From the NCBI RefSeq assembly GCF_036417845.1, contig NC_090016.1, forward strand, positions 542,992 to 606,991: DNA of 64,000 nucleotides, read 5' to 3'. The stretch is from Apteryx mantelli. Taxonomy: Eukaryota > Chordata > Aves > Apterygiformes > Apterygidae. The position numbers and the translations under genes are program-made. The notes below the pieces were generated by a model. The model ran no database searches and had not been told where the DNA came from. It was given only the letters and a program-made list of their open reading frames with translations. How positions within the stretch are numbered: position 1 is the stretch's first letter; every line of letters starts with the position of its first letter. Of this stretch, positions 33,101 to 42,149 are shown piece by piece.

Positions 33101-34939
33101 GGTCATTGATGCTCATTGGTGGCCACTGATGCTTGTTGGTGGTCACTGGTGGTCTTTGATGGTCACTGGTGGTCACCAATGCTCATTGGGGGTCTTTGGT
33201 GGTCACTGGGGGTCATTGGGGGTCACTGGTGGTCACTGGTGGTCATTGATGGCCACTAATGCTCATTGGTGTTCATTTATGGTCACTGATGGTCATTAGA
33301 GGTCACTGGCCATCCCTGGGGGTCATTGGTGCTCCTTCGTGGTCATTGGTGGTCACTGATGTTCATTGGTGGTCTTTGGTGGTCCCTGATGATCACTGAT
33401 GCTCGTTGTTGGTCATTGGTGGTCGTTGGTGGTCACCGATGCTCATTGGTGGTCATTAGTGGTCATTGGTGCTTACTGATGATCATTGATGTTCATTGTT
33501 GGTCATTGGGGGTCAGTGGTGGTCACCGATGGTCGTTGGTGGTCAGTGGTGGTTACTGACGATCACTGGTGCTCACTGGTGGTTAGTGGTGGTTATTGGT
33601 GGTCGCTGGTGCTCAGTGGTGGTCACCGATGGTTACTGGTGGTCATTGGTGGTCACTGATGCTCATTGCTGGTCATTGGTGGTCATTGGTGGTCATTGGC
33701 AGTCACCAGTGGTCACTGATGCTCATTGGTGGTCACTGATGATCATTGGTGGTCACTGGTAGTCACTGATGCTCGTTGATGGTCACCAATGGTCATTGGT
33801 GGTCACCAATGGTCATTGCTGGTCACCGATGGTCATTGGTGGTCACCAGTGGTCACTGATGGTCATTGGTGGTCACTGGTGGTCATTGGTGGTCACTGGT
33901 TGGTGGTCACTGATGCTCATTGACGGTCACCAATAGTCATTGATGATCACCGATGGTCATTGATGCTCATTGATGGTCATTGGGGGTCACTGATGGTCAT
34001 TGATGGTCGTTGGTGGTCACTGGTGGTCATTGGTGGTCACTGGTTGGTGGTCACTGATGCTCATTGGTGGTCACCGATGGTCATTGGTGGTCACCGATGG
34101 TCATTGATGCTCATTGATGGTCATTGGGGGTCACTGATGGTCATTGATGGTCGTTGGTGGTCACTGGTGGTCATTGGTGGTCACTGGTTGGTGGTCACTG
34201 ATGCTCATTGGTGGTCACCGATGGTCATTGATGGTCACCGATGGTCATTGATGCTCATTGATGGTCATTGGGGGTCACTGATGGTCATTGATGGTCACTG
34301 GTTGGTAGTCACTGATGCTCATTGGTGGTTACCGATGGTCATTGATGGTCATTGATGGTCATTGATGGTCACTGATGGTTGTTGCTGGTCACCGATGGTC
34401 ATTGGTGGTCACTGGTGGTCACTGGTTGGTGGTCACTGATGCTCATTGGTGGTCACCGATGGTCATTGATGGTCACCGATGGTCATTGATGCTCATTGAT
34501 GGTCGTTGGTGGTCACTGATGGTCATTGGTGGTCATTGGTTGGTGATCATTGATGCTCATTGGTGGTTACCGATGGTCATTGATGGTCACCGATGGTCAC
34601 TGATGCTCATTGATGGTCACTGATGGTCATTGGTGGTCATTGGTGGTCACCGATGGTCATTGCTGGTCACTGATGGTTATTGGTGGTCACCGATGGTCCC
34701 TGATGGTCACCGCTTCCTCCTCCCTCCCCCCGCAGACCTTCTCCTTCGTGGGCATCCGGGTGGCGACGCCGCTGGGGCTGGTGGTGAACGGCCGCTGCCC
34801 CCGACCCCGAGCCCAGGCGCCCACCGGCCTGGCCTGCCGCCCGCCACCGCCACCGTCACCGTCACCGTCGGGGCCACCGGCGTCCCCTCCCCCCGCCGGG
34901 GCCACCACCACCGGTGGTGACATCCCACCACCTCCTTGA
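15123..34939 (+). CDS. TTC5: TTC5 (STRAP), TPR protein, stress cofactor of p53/p300
   Basis: TTC5 is a TPR and OB-fold protein that supports p300/p53 stress responses and tubulin mRNA autoregulation. Ten exons join exactly in phase to 1512 bases (503 residues; human 440): 15123-15248, 15416-15623, 17499-17707, 21490-21625, 23006-23097, 24073-24129, 25435-25581, 27693-27880, 31833-31977 and 34736-34939. Diagnostic stretches are EEEMEKTLRRMDEVQ, AVKLAPALPEAWTRLGEARW, NNPDLHLNRAT, YEESYGQALEGFARAAALEP, GKVLLGRVLFSLT and TPLGLVVNG, each close to human TTC5. The extra length comes from a Glu-rich N-terminus, a Gly-Asp repeat in exon 2 and a Pro-rich tail. Introns 3 and 4 carry partial copies of exons 3, 4 and 5. 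Confidence 0.96.
15280..15380. repeat. Short 20-bp minisatellite tract, TTC5 intron 1
   Basis: Three copies of CGGACGCCTGGGCCCC separated by a TTTAAGGAGGGGGGAGGG spacer. This is the only tract of the dispersed family inside TTC5. Confidence 0.85.
15645..17170. repeat. 37-bp minisatellite with CCCATAATGCC cores, TTC5 intron 2
   Basis: About forty copies of a 37-bp unit. The core recurs at 15671, 15708 and 15745, followed by CCGGGGCGCTGCCCCATGG. The core TCCCATAATGCC resembles the ZNF143/Staf and THAP11 binding site. From 17160 to 17350 the array decays into copies with longer spacers. Confidence 0.95.
17708..18207 (+). repeat. Three partial copies of the TTC5 exon 3 end with donor
   Basis: After the real exon 3 donor (17708), exon 3-like sequence returns at about 17785-17841, 17981-18058 and 18144-18202. 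Each copy ends CTTTGCGACAC or CCTGCGACAC and is followed by an intact GTGAGTGGGGTC. The second also carries ACCCGCCTGGGCGAAGCG from the middle of exon 3. Confidence 0.9.
18208..19905. repeat. 31-bp GGGGGACACGTGTGGGTC minisatellite, TTC5 intron 3
   Basis: Tandem units near 31 bp, GGGGGACACGTGTGGGTC plus a variable TTGGTGTGGGGCT part. Almost every unit contains the E-box CACGTG. It continues the array that starts between the exon 3 copies. Confidence 0.94.
19905..21489 (+). repeat. TTCTTAGCATG array with about ten partial copies of TTC5 exon 4 and its acceptor
   Basis: An 11-bp TTCTTAGCATG repeat alternates with islands of about 60 bases that match the start of exon 4. Islands lie near 19944, 20090, 20245, 20402, 20568, 20745, 20911, 21065, 21180 and 21335, about 115-180 bases apart. 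Typical islands read CAG, then GGCCTGGACAAGGAGGCGTC, against GGCCCGGACAAGGAGGCGCT in the true exon at 21490. Most keep an AG acceptor dinucleotide. Confidence 0.92.
21640..23000. repeat. GCGTGTGCTTAGCGTGTGC array, TTC5 intron 4
   Basis: The first half (to about 22185) repeats TTGGCGTGTGCTGGCGTGTG and CCCCTTCCCGGTGCATGTATG. The second half has units of 120-150 bases, each with GCTTAGCGTGTG, an acceptor-like CCGCAGACG or CCACAGACG, then CTGGGAGCCCTC and ACACGCATCGGGG. The acceptor part resembles the start of exon 5 (CGCAGACGTGCTGGGCAACG). Confidence 0.88.
23110..24050. repeat. GCTATGGGGCTGGGGGTC minisatellite, TTC5 intron 5
   Basis: About 0.95 kb of an 18-bp-like unit with longer higher-order blocks that contain CCTATGGCGCTGG. 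No coding signal. Confidence 0.93.
24130..25400. repeat. Two minisatellites in TTC5 intron 6
   Basis: From 24130 to 24420 a GGGGCAGGAGGCGCCGTG-type repeat. From about 24480 to 25330 a roughly 24-bp GGGGCAGTGTGGGCAGGGC repeat. Both are G-rich on the sense strand and encode only low-complexity frames. Confidence 0.9.
25590..27680. repeat. GGAGGAACATGG-type minisatellite, TTC5 intron 7
   Basis: About 2.1 kb of short purine-rich units (GACATGGAGGAACATGG and variants). On the minus strand, frames of 713-907 codons read as Ser/Pro/Cys/His-rich repeats without domain features. They are shadows of the repeat. Confidence 0.94.
27895..31800. repeat. 154-bp tandem satellite, TTC5 intron 8
   Basis: About 25 head-to-tail copies of a 154-bp unit, for example CACGTGTGCGTCACGCGGAG, then GCGTCCCATCCCGGCCGCCC, then GTATCTCGGGATCGAGGCCC. 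Copies differ by a few scattered substitutions, far fewer than in the other arrays. A short junction near 31140-31155 has a partial unit. Similar minus-strand frames recur every 154 bases and are not genes. Confidence 0.96.
31978..33020. repeat. ACTGGGAGGC minisatellite, TTC5 intron 9 (first part)
   Basis: 10-bp ACTGGGAGGC and ACTGGGATGG units with interspersed GGGGATTGGG and GGGGTTCTGG. It starts within ten bases of the exon 9 donor. Confidence 0.94.
33021..34720. repeat. GGTCATTGATGGTCACTG minisatellite, TTC5 intron 9 (second part)
   Basis: 9-bp and 18-bp units of GGTCATTGGTGGTCACTGAT, less GC-rich than its neighbours. From 33900 a higher-order block of about 150-180 bases containing GGTTGGTGGTCACTGATGC is repeated several times. 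Confidence 0.94.
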
Positions 34940-34975
34940 GGCAAGTGACTCCCCCCCCCCCCCCCGCGAGGGGGC

Positions 34976-34981
34976 AATAAA
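34976..34981 (+). promoter_or_regulatory. TTC5: Poly(A) signal of TTC5
   Basis: AATAAA 37 bases after the TTC5 stop, so the 3'UTR is very short. Confidence 0.85.
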
Positions 34982-35014
34982 GTTGCCCGAGAGGCCACCG
35001 GTGGCACGTGGTGG

Positions 35015-37590
35015 GAGACGTGGGGACATGGGGGACGTGGAGATGGACATGAGGAACATGGGGACATGGATATGAGGGACACGGACATGGGGGACGTGGA
35101 CATGGGGTCATGGGGACACGGACATGGGGGACGTGGACATGGGGGACATGGAAACATGGACATGGGGAAGATGGACATGGGGACATGGACATAGGGACAT
35201 GGGGGACGTGGACATGGGGGTCATGGGGACACAGACATGGGGAAGATGGACATGGGGGACATGGAAACATGGACATGGGGAAGATGGACATGGGGACATG
35301 GACATAGGGACATGGACGGGGACATGGGGGACATGGGGACACGGACATGGGGGACGTGGACATGGGGGACATGGAAACATGGACATGGGGAAGATGGACA
35401 TGGGGACATGGACATAGGGACATGGGGGACGTGGACATGGACATGGGGACACGGGCATGGGGGACGTGGACATGGGGACGGGGGACACGGACACTGGGTC
35501 ATGGGGGACGCAGACATGGGGACGTGGACGTGAACACGGGGACATGGGGACAAGGACATGGGGTCATGGGGGACATGGACATTGGGTCATGGGGGACACG
35601 GACATGGGGGACGCAGACATGGGGGACGCGGACATGGGGGACACGGACATGGGGACATGGACATGGGGACATGGGAGACACGGACAGGGGGGACATGGAC
35701 ATTGGGTCATGGGGGACATGGGGCAGGGACATGGAGACATGGGGGACATGGACGTGGGGACATGGGGACGTGGACATAGGGACATGGGGGACATGGAAAC
35801 ATGGACATGGAGGAGATGGACATACGGACGTGGACATGGGGATATAGGGCAGGGACATGACATAGACGTGACATGGGGGACATGGGGCAGGGACATGGAG
35901 GACATGGAGATGAGGGACATGGACATGGGGACATGGGGGACACAGACATGGGGACATGAACACTAGGACATGGGGGTCATGGGGACATGGACATGGGGGA
36001 CGTGGACATTGAATCATTGGGATGTGGATATGAGGGACATGGGGGACATGGATATTGGGTCATGGGGACATGGGGACATGGGGGACATGGAAACATGGAC
36101 ATGGGGGACATGGACATTGGGTCATGGGGGACATGGACATGGGGGACATGGACATGGTGGACACGGATATTGAATCATGGGGATGTGGATATGAGGGACA
36201 TGGGGGACATGGACATGGGGGACATGGGACATGGACATTGGGACACGGAAACATGGCCATGGAGTTGGACACGGGGACACGGGGGACATGGACGTGGGGG
36301 ACGTGGACATGGGGTCATGGGGACATGGACATGGGGGACGTGGGACATGGGGTCATGGGGACATGGACATGGAAACATGGGGACATAGGGGACATGGACA
36401 TGGGGATGTGGACATGGAGACATGGACATGAGGGACATGGGGACATGGGGGACATGGACATGGGGTCATAGGGACATGGACATGGGGGACATGGGGGACA
36501 TGGACATGGGGGACATGGGGGACACAGACATGGGGACATGAACACTAGGACATGGGGGTCATGGGGACATGGACATGGGGGACATGGACACTGGGTCATG
36601 GGGACACGGGGCATGGACATGACATGGACATGACATGGGGACATGGGGCAGGGACATGGGGACATGGGGACATGGACGTGGGGGACATGGACATGGGGTC
36701 ATGGGGGACGTGGGGGACATGGACATGGGGACGTGGGGGACACGGACATGGGGGACATGGACATGGGGACATGGGGACATGGACATTGTGTCATGGGGAC
36801 ATGGAGGACACGGACAATGACATGGGGACGTGGTCATGGGGACATGGGGGACATGGGGGACATGGGGGACGTGGACATGACATGGACATGACATGGGTGA
36901 CATGGGGCAGGGACAGGGGGGACATGGGGGACACGGGGACAATGACATGGGGGACAGGGACATGACCCACGGCAGACGTAGACACGGGGGACGTGGGACA
37001 CGGACACGTGGGGGGACACGAGCGCGGGGACACGGGGGGGGACGTGGGGACAGAGGAGCCGGGGACACGGGGGGACATTGACCGTGGGGACACGGGACAC
37101 GTGAGGGACATGGGATGGACACGGGATGGACACGGACATGTGGGGACACGAGTGGGGACACGGGACACGTGTGGGGACACAGGAGCCACAGGGACACGAG
37201 TGGGGACACGGGGGGACATGGGAGCCACAGGGACACGAGTGGGGACACGGGGGGGACACGGGACACGAGTGGGGACACGGGGGGACACAGGAGCCACAGG
37301 GACACGAGTGGGGACACGGGGGGACACGGGACACGAGTGGGGACACGGGGGGACACGGGAGCCACAGGGACACGAGTGGGGACACGGGAGCCACAGGGAC
37401 ACGAGTGGGGACACGGGGGGACACGGGACACGAGTGGGGACACGGGGGGACACGGGAGCCACAGGGACACGAGTGGGGACACGGGGGGACACGGGACACG
37501 TGTGGGGACACGGGGGGACACGGGACCCACAGGGACACGAGTGGGGACACGGGGGGGACACGGGACACGAGTGGGGACACGAGAGCCGAC
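35015..37590. repeat. Repeat-only gap between TTC5 and the NUT gene
   Basis: From 35015 to about 36970 a GGACATGGGGGACATGG-type repeat of about 9-10 bp with longer blocks (GGAAACATGGACATGGGG). From 36970 to 37580 a GGGGACACGGG and GAGCCACAGGGACACGAGTG repeat. I see no exon, promoter or RNA gene here. Confidence 0.9.
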
Positions 37591-37595
37591 AGCTG

Positions 37596-39581
37596 TTATT
37601 GCCTGCGCCGGGAGGCAGCGCCAAGATGGCCGCCGCCGCGGGGGCGGGGCCTGCAGGCAGGGCGGCCCCGCCCCCGCGCCATCTTGGCGGCAGGGCCGCA
37701 GAGGCGGAGCTCGGCGGCCATCTTGGCGGCAGCGGCAGCCCGGGTCAGGGGTGGGGCGGGGCCGGCGGCCATCTTGGGGGCGGGGCCGGCAGCGGCCATC
37801 TTGGCAGAGCTGCGGGTCGCGGGTCTGGCGGACATCTTGGGTGCTGCCAGGCCCTCGGCGGCGGCCATCTTGGGTGTGGCTTCACTCACGCTGCTGGCGG
37901 CCATCTTGGACGCATCTCTCGTGGCACTGGCGGCCATCTTGGAGGCCGTGGGGCGCTCCATGGGGGCAGCCATCTTGGATACATCATCGCCCATGGTGCC
38001 GGCAGCCATCTTGGAGACCATGGAGCGCTCCGTGGTGGCAGCCATCTTGGCCGAGCCATTAGTCGTGGTGTTGGCGGCCATCTTGGAGACCAGGGGTTGC
38101 TCCATGGGGGCAGCCATGTTGGATACATCATTAGCCATGGTGCTGGCGGCCATCTTGGAGGCCATGGAGCGCTCCATGGGGGCAGCCATGTTGGTCGAGC
38201 CATCACTCGTGGTGTTGGCGGCCATCTTGGAGACCATGGGTTGCTCCATGGGGGCAGCCATGTTGGATACATCATTAGCCATGGCGCTGGCAACCATCTT
38301 GGAGGCCATGGAGTGCTCCATGGGGGCAGCCATGTTGGTCGAGCCATCACTCGTGGTGTTGGCGGCCATCTTGGAGACAATGGGTTGCTCCATGGGGGCA
38401 GCCATGTTAGATACATCATTAGCCATGGCGCTGGCGGCCATCTTGGAGGCCATGGAGCGCTCCATGGGGGCAGCCATGTTGGTCAAGCCATCACTCGTGG
38501 TGTTGGCGGCCATCTTGGAGACCATGGGTTGCTCCATGGTGGCAGCCATGTCGGATACGTCATCGCCCATGGTGCCGGCAGCCATATTGGCGGCCATGGA
38601 GCGCTCCACAGAGGCAGCCATGTTGGCTGGGCCATCATTCATGGTGCTGGCAGCCATCTTGGACGCCACGGGTTGCTCCGCGGCGGCAGCCATGTTGCCC
38701 GTACCATCACTCACGGTGCAGGCGGCCATCTTGGTGGCCACGAGGCACTCGGCGGGGGCAGCCATGCTGGCTGAGCCATCGCTCACGGGGCTGACGGCCA
38801 TCTTGGCAGCCATCTTGGCGGCCACGGGGCCCTCCGCGGGGGCGGCCATGTTGGAGGAAGCCGGGGCGTCGAGCTCCCGCAGGCGTCGCTCCACCAGCTG
38901 CGGGGACGAGAGGGGACCCGGCGTCACCCCCCCCCCCCGAAACGGCCAGGGGGAGGGGGGGCAGCCCCTCCCCCGCCCCGCAGGGACCCAGGCGTCTGGG
39001 GCACCTGGCCGGGGCTCAGGCCGTGCTCCTCTTCCAGCTCCGCCGCCAGGGCCAGGGGGTCGCGGAGAGGCTCCGGGGACAGGAGGGCGGCCATGAAGGG
39101 TGGGTAGAGGACGGCTTCGGCCTGCGGGAGAGAGCGAAACTGGATGCCTGGGCCCCTGCCCCGGATGCCTGGGCCCCTTCCCAGAAGCCTGGGCCCCTTC
39201 CTGGACACCTGGGTCCCTTCACCCGGACACCTGGGTCCCTTCCCAGAGACCTGGGCTCCTCACCCAGATGCCTGGGCCCCTTTCCCGGACACCTGGGCCC
39301 CTTCCCGGACGCCTGGGCCCCTTCCCCGGACCCCTGGGTCCTTTCCCGGACACCTGGGCCCCTTCTCCCGGACGCCTGGGCCCCTTCCCGGACGCCTGGG
39401 CCCCTTCCCCGGACACCTGGGCCCCTTTCCCGGATGCCTGGGCCCCTTCCCTGGATGTCTGGGCCCCCGTGACCCACCTGGCAGAGGAAGTCATGGTGGG
39501 CGCAGAGCTGCTCCAGGTAGGGCAGGAGACCCGGCTCCGGGGCGGCCATGACAGGTCGGGACCCCCCGGGTGGGGGTGGAC
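37596..39581 (-). CDS. NUTM1: Short NUT-family gene (NUTM1-like) with a repeat-built C-terminal domain
   Basis: NUT is a testis-type chromatin protein that recruits p300. Three minus-strand exons join in phase: 39581-39478 ([23 protein letters not shown] at 39549), 39121-39005 (39 codons, [17 protein letters not shown] and [12 protein letters not shown]) and 38897-37596 (433 codons plus TAA, starting [14 protein letters not shown]). These align with one central part of human NUT (DPGLLSYINELC, LLSPEKQRDPLALIEELEQ, LVQKRL), the p300-activating region as I recall it. The long human N-terminal and C-terminal parts are absent. NOP10 starts only about 0.6 kb away, so little room is left for more 5' exons. 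After residue 20, the last exon is pure MAAP and KMAA repeat sequence. The first exon could have an upstream extension: its frame is open to an acceptor at 39583-39582. Confidence 0.75.
37620..38870. repeat. 24-codon (72/144-bp) minisatellite inside the NUT last exon
   Basis: Units of about 72 bp pair into a 144-bp higher-order unit. Its marker GGATAC, or its close variant, recurs exactly at 37977, 38121, 38265, 38409 and 38553. On the coding (minus) strand it gives [25 protein letters not shown] and similar blocks. Edge copies are shorter and more diverged. Each subunit carries a YY1-like GCGGCCATCTTGG or GGCAGCCATGTTGG. Confidence 0.95.
39140..39477. repeat. 20-bp minisatellite in the intron between the first two NUT exons
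   Basis: About sixteen copies of the dispersed GGACGCCTGGGCCCC family. On the NUT sense strand they read in the inverted form. The tract touches the donor at 39477. Confidence 0.93.
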
Positions 39582-39639
39582 CTGGGGGGGCAGAAGGGTG
39601 GTCAGGGAGGGGGGAGGGAAGCTGCCTCCGCCCTTCTCC

Positions 39640-39995
39640 CCAGGAGGGGCCCAGGCGTCCGAGTGAGCCCCCCACCTCCTACTGCCTTCAAGGGGACCCA
39701 GGTGTCCGGGAAAGGGGCCCAGGTGTCCGGGAGGGGCCCAGGAGTCCGGGGAAGGGGCCCAGGCGTCCGGGGAAGGGGCCCAGGTGTCCGGGCCTTAACA
39801 AGGAGGCAGCTGAGGGAGGGGCACCATGGAAATGGCCCCGACCTCAACTGTCCCAACGGCTTCTGGGCGGGGTCCGGACACCTGGGCCCCTTCCCGGACG
39901 CCTGGGCCCCTTCCCCAAACGGCTGGGCCCTTTTCCTGGACGCCTGGGCCCCTTCCCGGACGCCTGGGCCCCTTCCCCGGACGCCTGGGCCCCTC
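39640..39995. repeat. 20-bp minisatellite, both orientations, NUT/NOP10 interval
   Basis: 39645-39800 carries GGGGCCCAGGCGTCC units and 39880-39995 carries the opposite orientation. Together with a short unique core near 39800-39870 they form a loose inverted arrangement just upstream of NOP10. Confidence 0.9.
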
Positions 39996-39999
39996 CCAT

Positions 40000-40136
40000 C
40001 CCCCCCCGCTCCCCCAGGACTACATTTCCCAGCGCGCCCCGCGGCGCCGCCGCCCCAGGCTGCCTTGCGGCTCGCCCCGCCCCCCCCCCGCTCCCTTCCC
40101 GTGGTGCCTCGCGGCGGCAGCGGCAGCGGCGGCGCC
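40000..40136 (+). promoter_or_regulatory. NOP10: NOP10 promoter and possible shared NUT promoter, with ZNF143-type site
   Basis: ACTACATTTCCCAG at 40019-40032 is a near-perfect ZNF143/Staf core, typical of TATA-less housekeeping promoters. A CpG-rich segment with a GCGGCGGCAGCGGCAGCGGC leader runs to the NOP10 start. The NUT gene points the other way about 0.45 kb upstream, so the interval may be bidirectional. Confidence 0.7.
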
Positions 40137-40867
40137 ATGTTCCTGCAGTACTACGAGAACGAGCGCGGCGAGCGCGTTTACACGCTGAAGGTGCCGGGGG
40201 GGGGGAACCGGGACCGGAACCGGAACCGGGAGGGGAACCGGAACCGGGGGGCGGAACCGGAACCGGGACCGGAATCGGAACCGGGGGGGGAACCGGGACC
40301 GGGGGGGAACCGGGACCGGGGGGTCGGGAAGAACCAGGACCGGGAAGAGCCGGGACCGGGAAGAGCCGGGACCGGGGGGGGGGGGGGAACCGGGACCGGG
40401 AGGGGGAAGAACCGGGACCAGGGAGGAACCGGGAGCGGGGGAAGGGAGGAACCGGGGCCGGGGGGGGGAAGAACCGGAACCGGGGGGGAACCGGAACTGG
40501 GGAGGGGGGGGAACCGGGTTCGGCGGAGAAGAACCGGGACCGGGGGGGAAACCGGGACCGGGAGGAAACCAGGACCAGGGGGGGAAGAAACCGGGACCGG
40601 GAGAGAGGGGAAGAACCAGGACCCGGGGGGGGGGGGGGGACCGAGACCAGGAGGGGGAAGAACCGGGACCGGGGGGGGGGGGGGAACCGGGACCGGTTGT
40701 TGACGCCGCTGCCGTTGCCGCCGCAGAAGGCAGCCCCGGACGGGCGGCAGACGGTGTCGGCGCACCCGGCTCGCTTCTCCCCCGACGACAAGTTCTCGCG
40801 TCACCGCTTGGCCTTGAAGCGCCGCTTCGGCGTCCTGCTCACGCAGCGCCCGCGCCCGCTCCTCTGA
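40137..40867 (+). CDS. NOP10: NOP10, H/ACA snoRNP and telomerase RNP core protein
   Basis: NOP10 binds dyskerin in H/ACA particles, which pseudouridylate rRNA and stabilise telomerase RNA. Two exons, 40137-40190 and 40727-40867, give 64 residues, exactly the human length. [18 protein letters not shown] and [16 protein letters not shown] are nearly identical to human, and the C-terminus RPRPLL matches human QPRPVL. The basic [10 protein letters not shown] segment is kept. The usual TCSAHP is TVSAHP here. Splicing is GT-AG in phase 0. Confidence 0.97.
40191..40715. repeat. GGAACCGGGACC minisatellite filling the NOP10 intron
   Basis: Short units GGAACCGGGACCGGG with variable G runs and AAGAACC insertions fill the intron from the donor to 20 bases before the acceptor region. 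The sense strand is purine-rich. Confidence 0.95.
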
Positions 40868-41109
40868 CCGGCGACAGCGGCGACAGCGGCGGCGACAACG
40901 GCGGCGACAACCGGCGGTTCCTCCTTCCCTCCCCCCCCCCCCCCCGATCGCGGAACCTTCGCGCCGCCGCTGCGCGTTGCCGCCCGGAGCCGTTTGCAGG
41001 AGGCACCGAGGCGCCCGGAGAGAGACGGGGGGGCGGGGCGACGATTTGGGGGCGGGGCTTGGCGCGCGGTGCCCCCGCCCAGCGCGCGGTGCTGATGTGG
41101 GTGGGGGGG

Positions 41110-41115
41110 AATAAA
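41110..41115 (+). promoter_or_regulatory. NOP10: Poly(A) signal of NOP10
   Basis: AATAAA 243 bases after the NOP10 stop, followed by a GT-rich TCTCTGTGTGTGTCTATTGG, as at the TEP1 3' end. Confidence 0.85.
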
Positions 41116-41151
41116 CGGTGATGGCGGCACCGAGTCTCTGTGTGTGTCTAT

Positions 41152-41795
41152 TGGGGCCCAGGTGTCCGGGTAAAGGGCCCAGGTGTCCGGGGAAGGGGCC
41201 CAGGCGTCCGGGAAGGGGCCCAGGTGTCTGGGAAAAGGGCCCAGGCGTCCGGGAAGGGACCCAGGAGTCCAGGGAAGGGGCCCAGGAGTCCGGGAAAAGG
41301 GCCCAGGCGTCCGGGAAGGGATCCAGGAGTCCAGGGAAGGGGCCCAGGTGTCCAGGTGAAGGGACCCAGGCGTCCGGGTAAAGGGCCCAGGCTTCCAGGA
41401 AGGGGCCCAGGCATCCGGGAAGGGGCCCAGGTGTCCGGGAAGGGGCCCAGGTGTCCTGGAAGGGGCCCAGACATCCAGGGAAGGGACCCAGGTGTCCGGG
41501 AAAAGGGGCCCAGGCGTCCGGGGAAGGGGCCCAGGTGTCCGGGAAGTGGCCTAGGCATCTGGGAAAAGGGGCCCAGGTGTCTGGGAAAAGGGCCCAGGTG
41601 TCCGGGGAAGGGACCCAGGCGTCCGGGAAGGGGCCCAGGCGTCTGGGAAAAGGGCCCAGGCGTCCAGGGAAGGGGCCCAGGTGTCCGGGAGGGACCCAGG
41701 TGTCCGGGGCAGGTTCCCAGTCGCCCGGGAAAAGGGGCCCAGGCGTCCGGGAAAAGGACCCAGGCATCCGGGAAGGGGCGCAGGCATCCTGGTGC
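41152..41795. repeat. 20-bp minisatellite (inverted) between NOP10 and SLC12A6
   Basis: About thirty GGGGCCCAGGCGTCC-type copies start within 40 bases of the NOP10 poly(A) signal. Confidence 0.94.
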
Positions 41796-41799
41796 CCCC

Positions 41800-42112
41800 C
41801 CCCCCACCCCAGGAGGATGAACCCAGGTGGTCCCCAGTGGGCGGTGCCCCTCCCAGAGCCCCGCCCCCTCTCCCAGGCCCCGCCCCCTGCGGCACCCTCC
41901 TGCTGCAGCGTGGGCGTGGCCTCCACCCCCCCCACATACACGTCACGCTGCGAGGGGGAGGGGGGAGGACGGAGGGGCGTGGCCTCCCCTCGCGGCTCCG
42001 CTATAAGGGGCGGGGCCCCGGCGGCGCGCGGTGACGTCAGCGCGGGGCTGAGGCAGCGGCGGCCGCGGGGGGCAGCGCGCGCCCCCGCCCCTCCCCCCCC
42101 CCCCGCCGTGAG
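41800..42112 (+). promoter_or_regulatory. SLC12A6: SLC12A6 promoter and likely non-coding first exon
   Basis: CTATAAGG at 42001-42008 is a TATA-like box and TGACGTCA at 42032-42039 a full CRE. The GC-rich leader ends at a good donor at 42112 (GTGAG, then GTAACG). The next acceptor with coding sequence is at 44403. Transcription probably starts near 42030. Confidence 0.6.
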
Positions 42113-42149
42113 GTAACGGGCGGCGACGGCAGCGGCGGCTCCCGGGGCG

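Noticed and set aside
36993-39096. Long plus-strand frames over the NUT region
   Set aside because: The minus strand has splice sites and NUT homology. The plus-strand product is an antisense shadow of the repeats.
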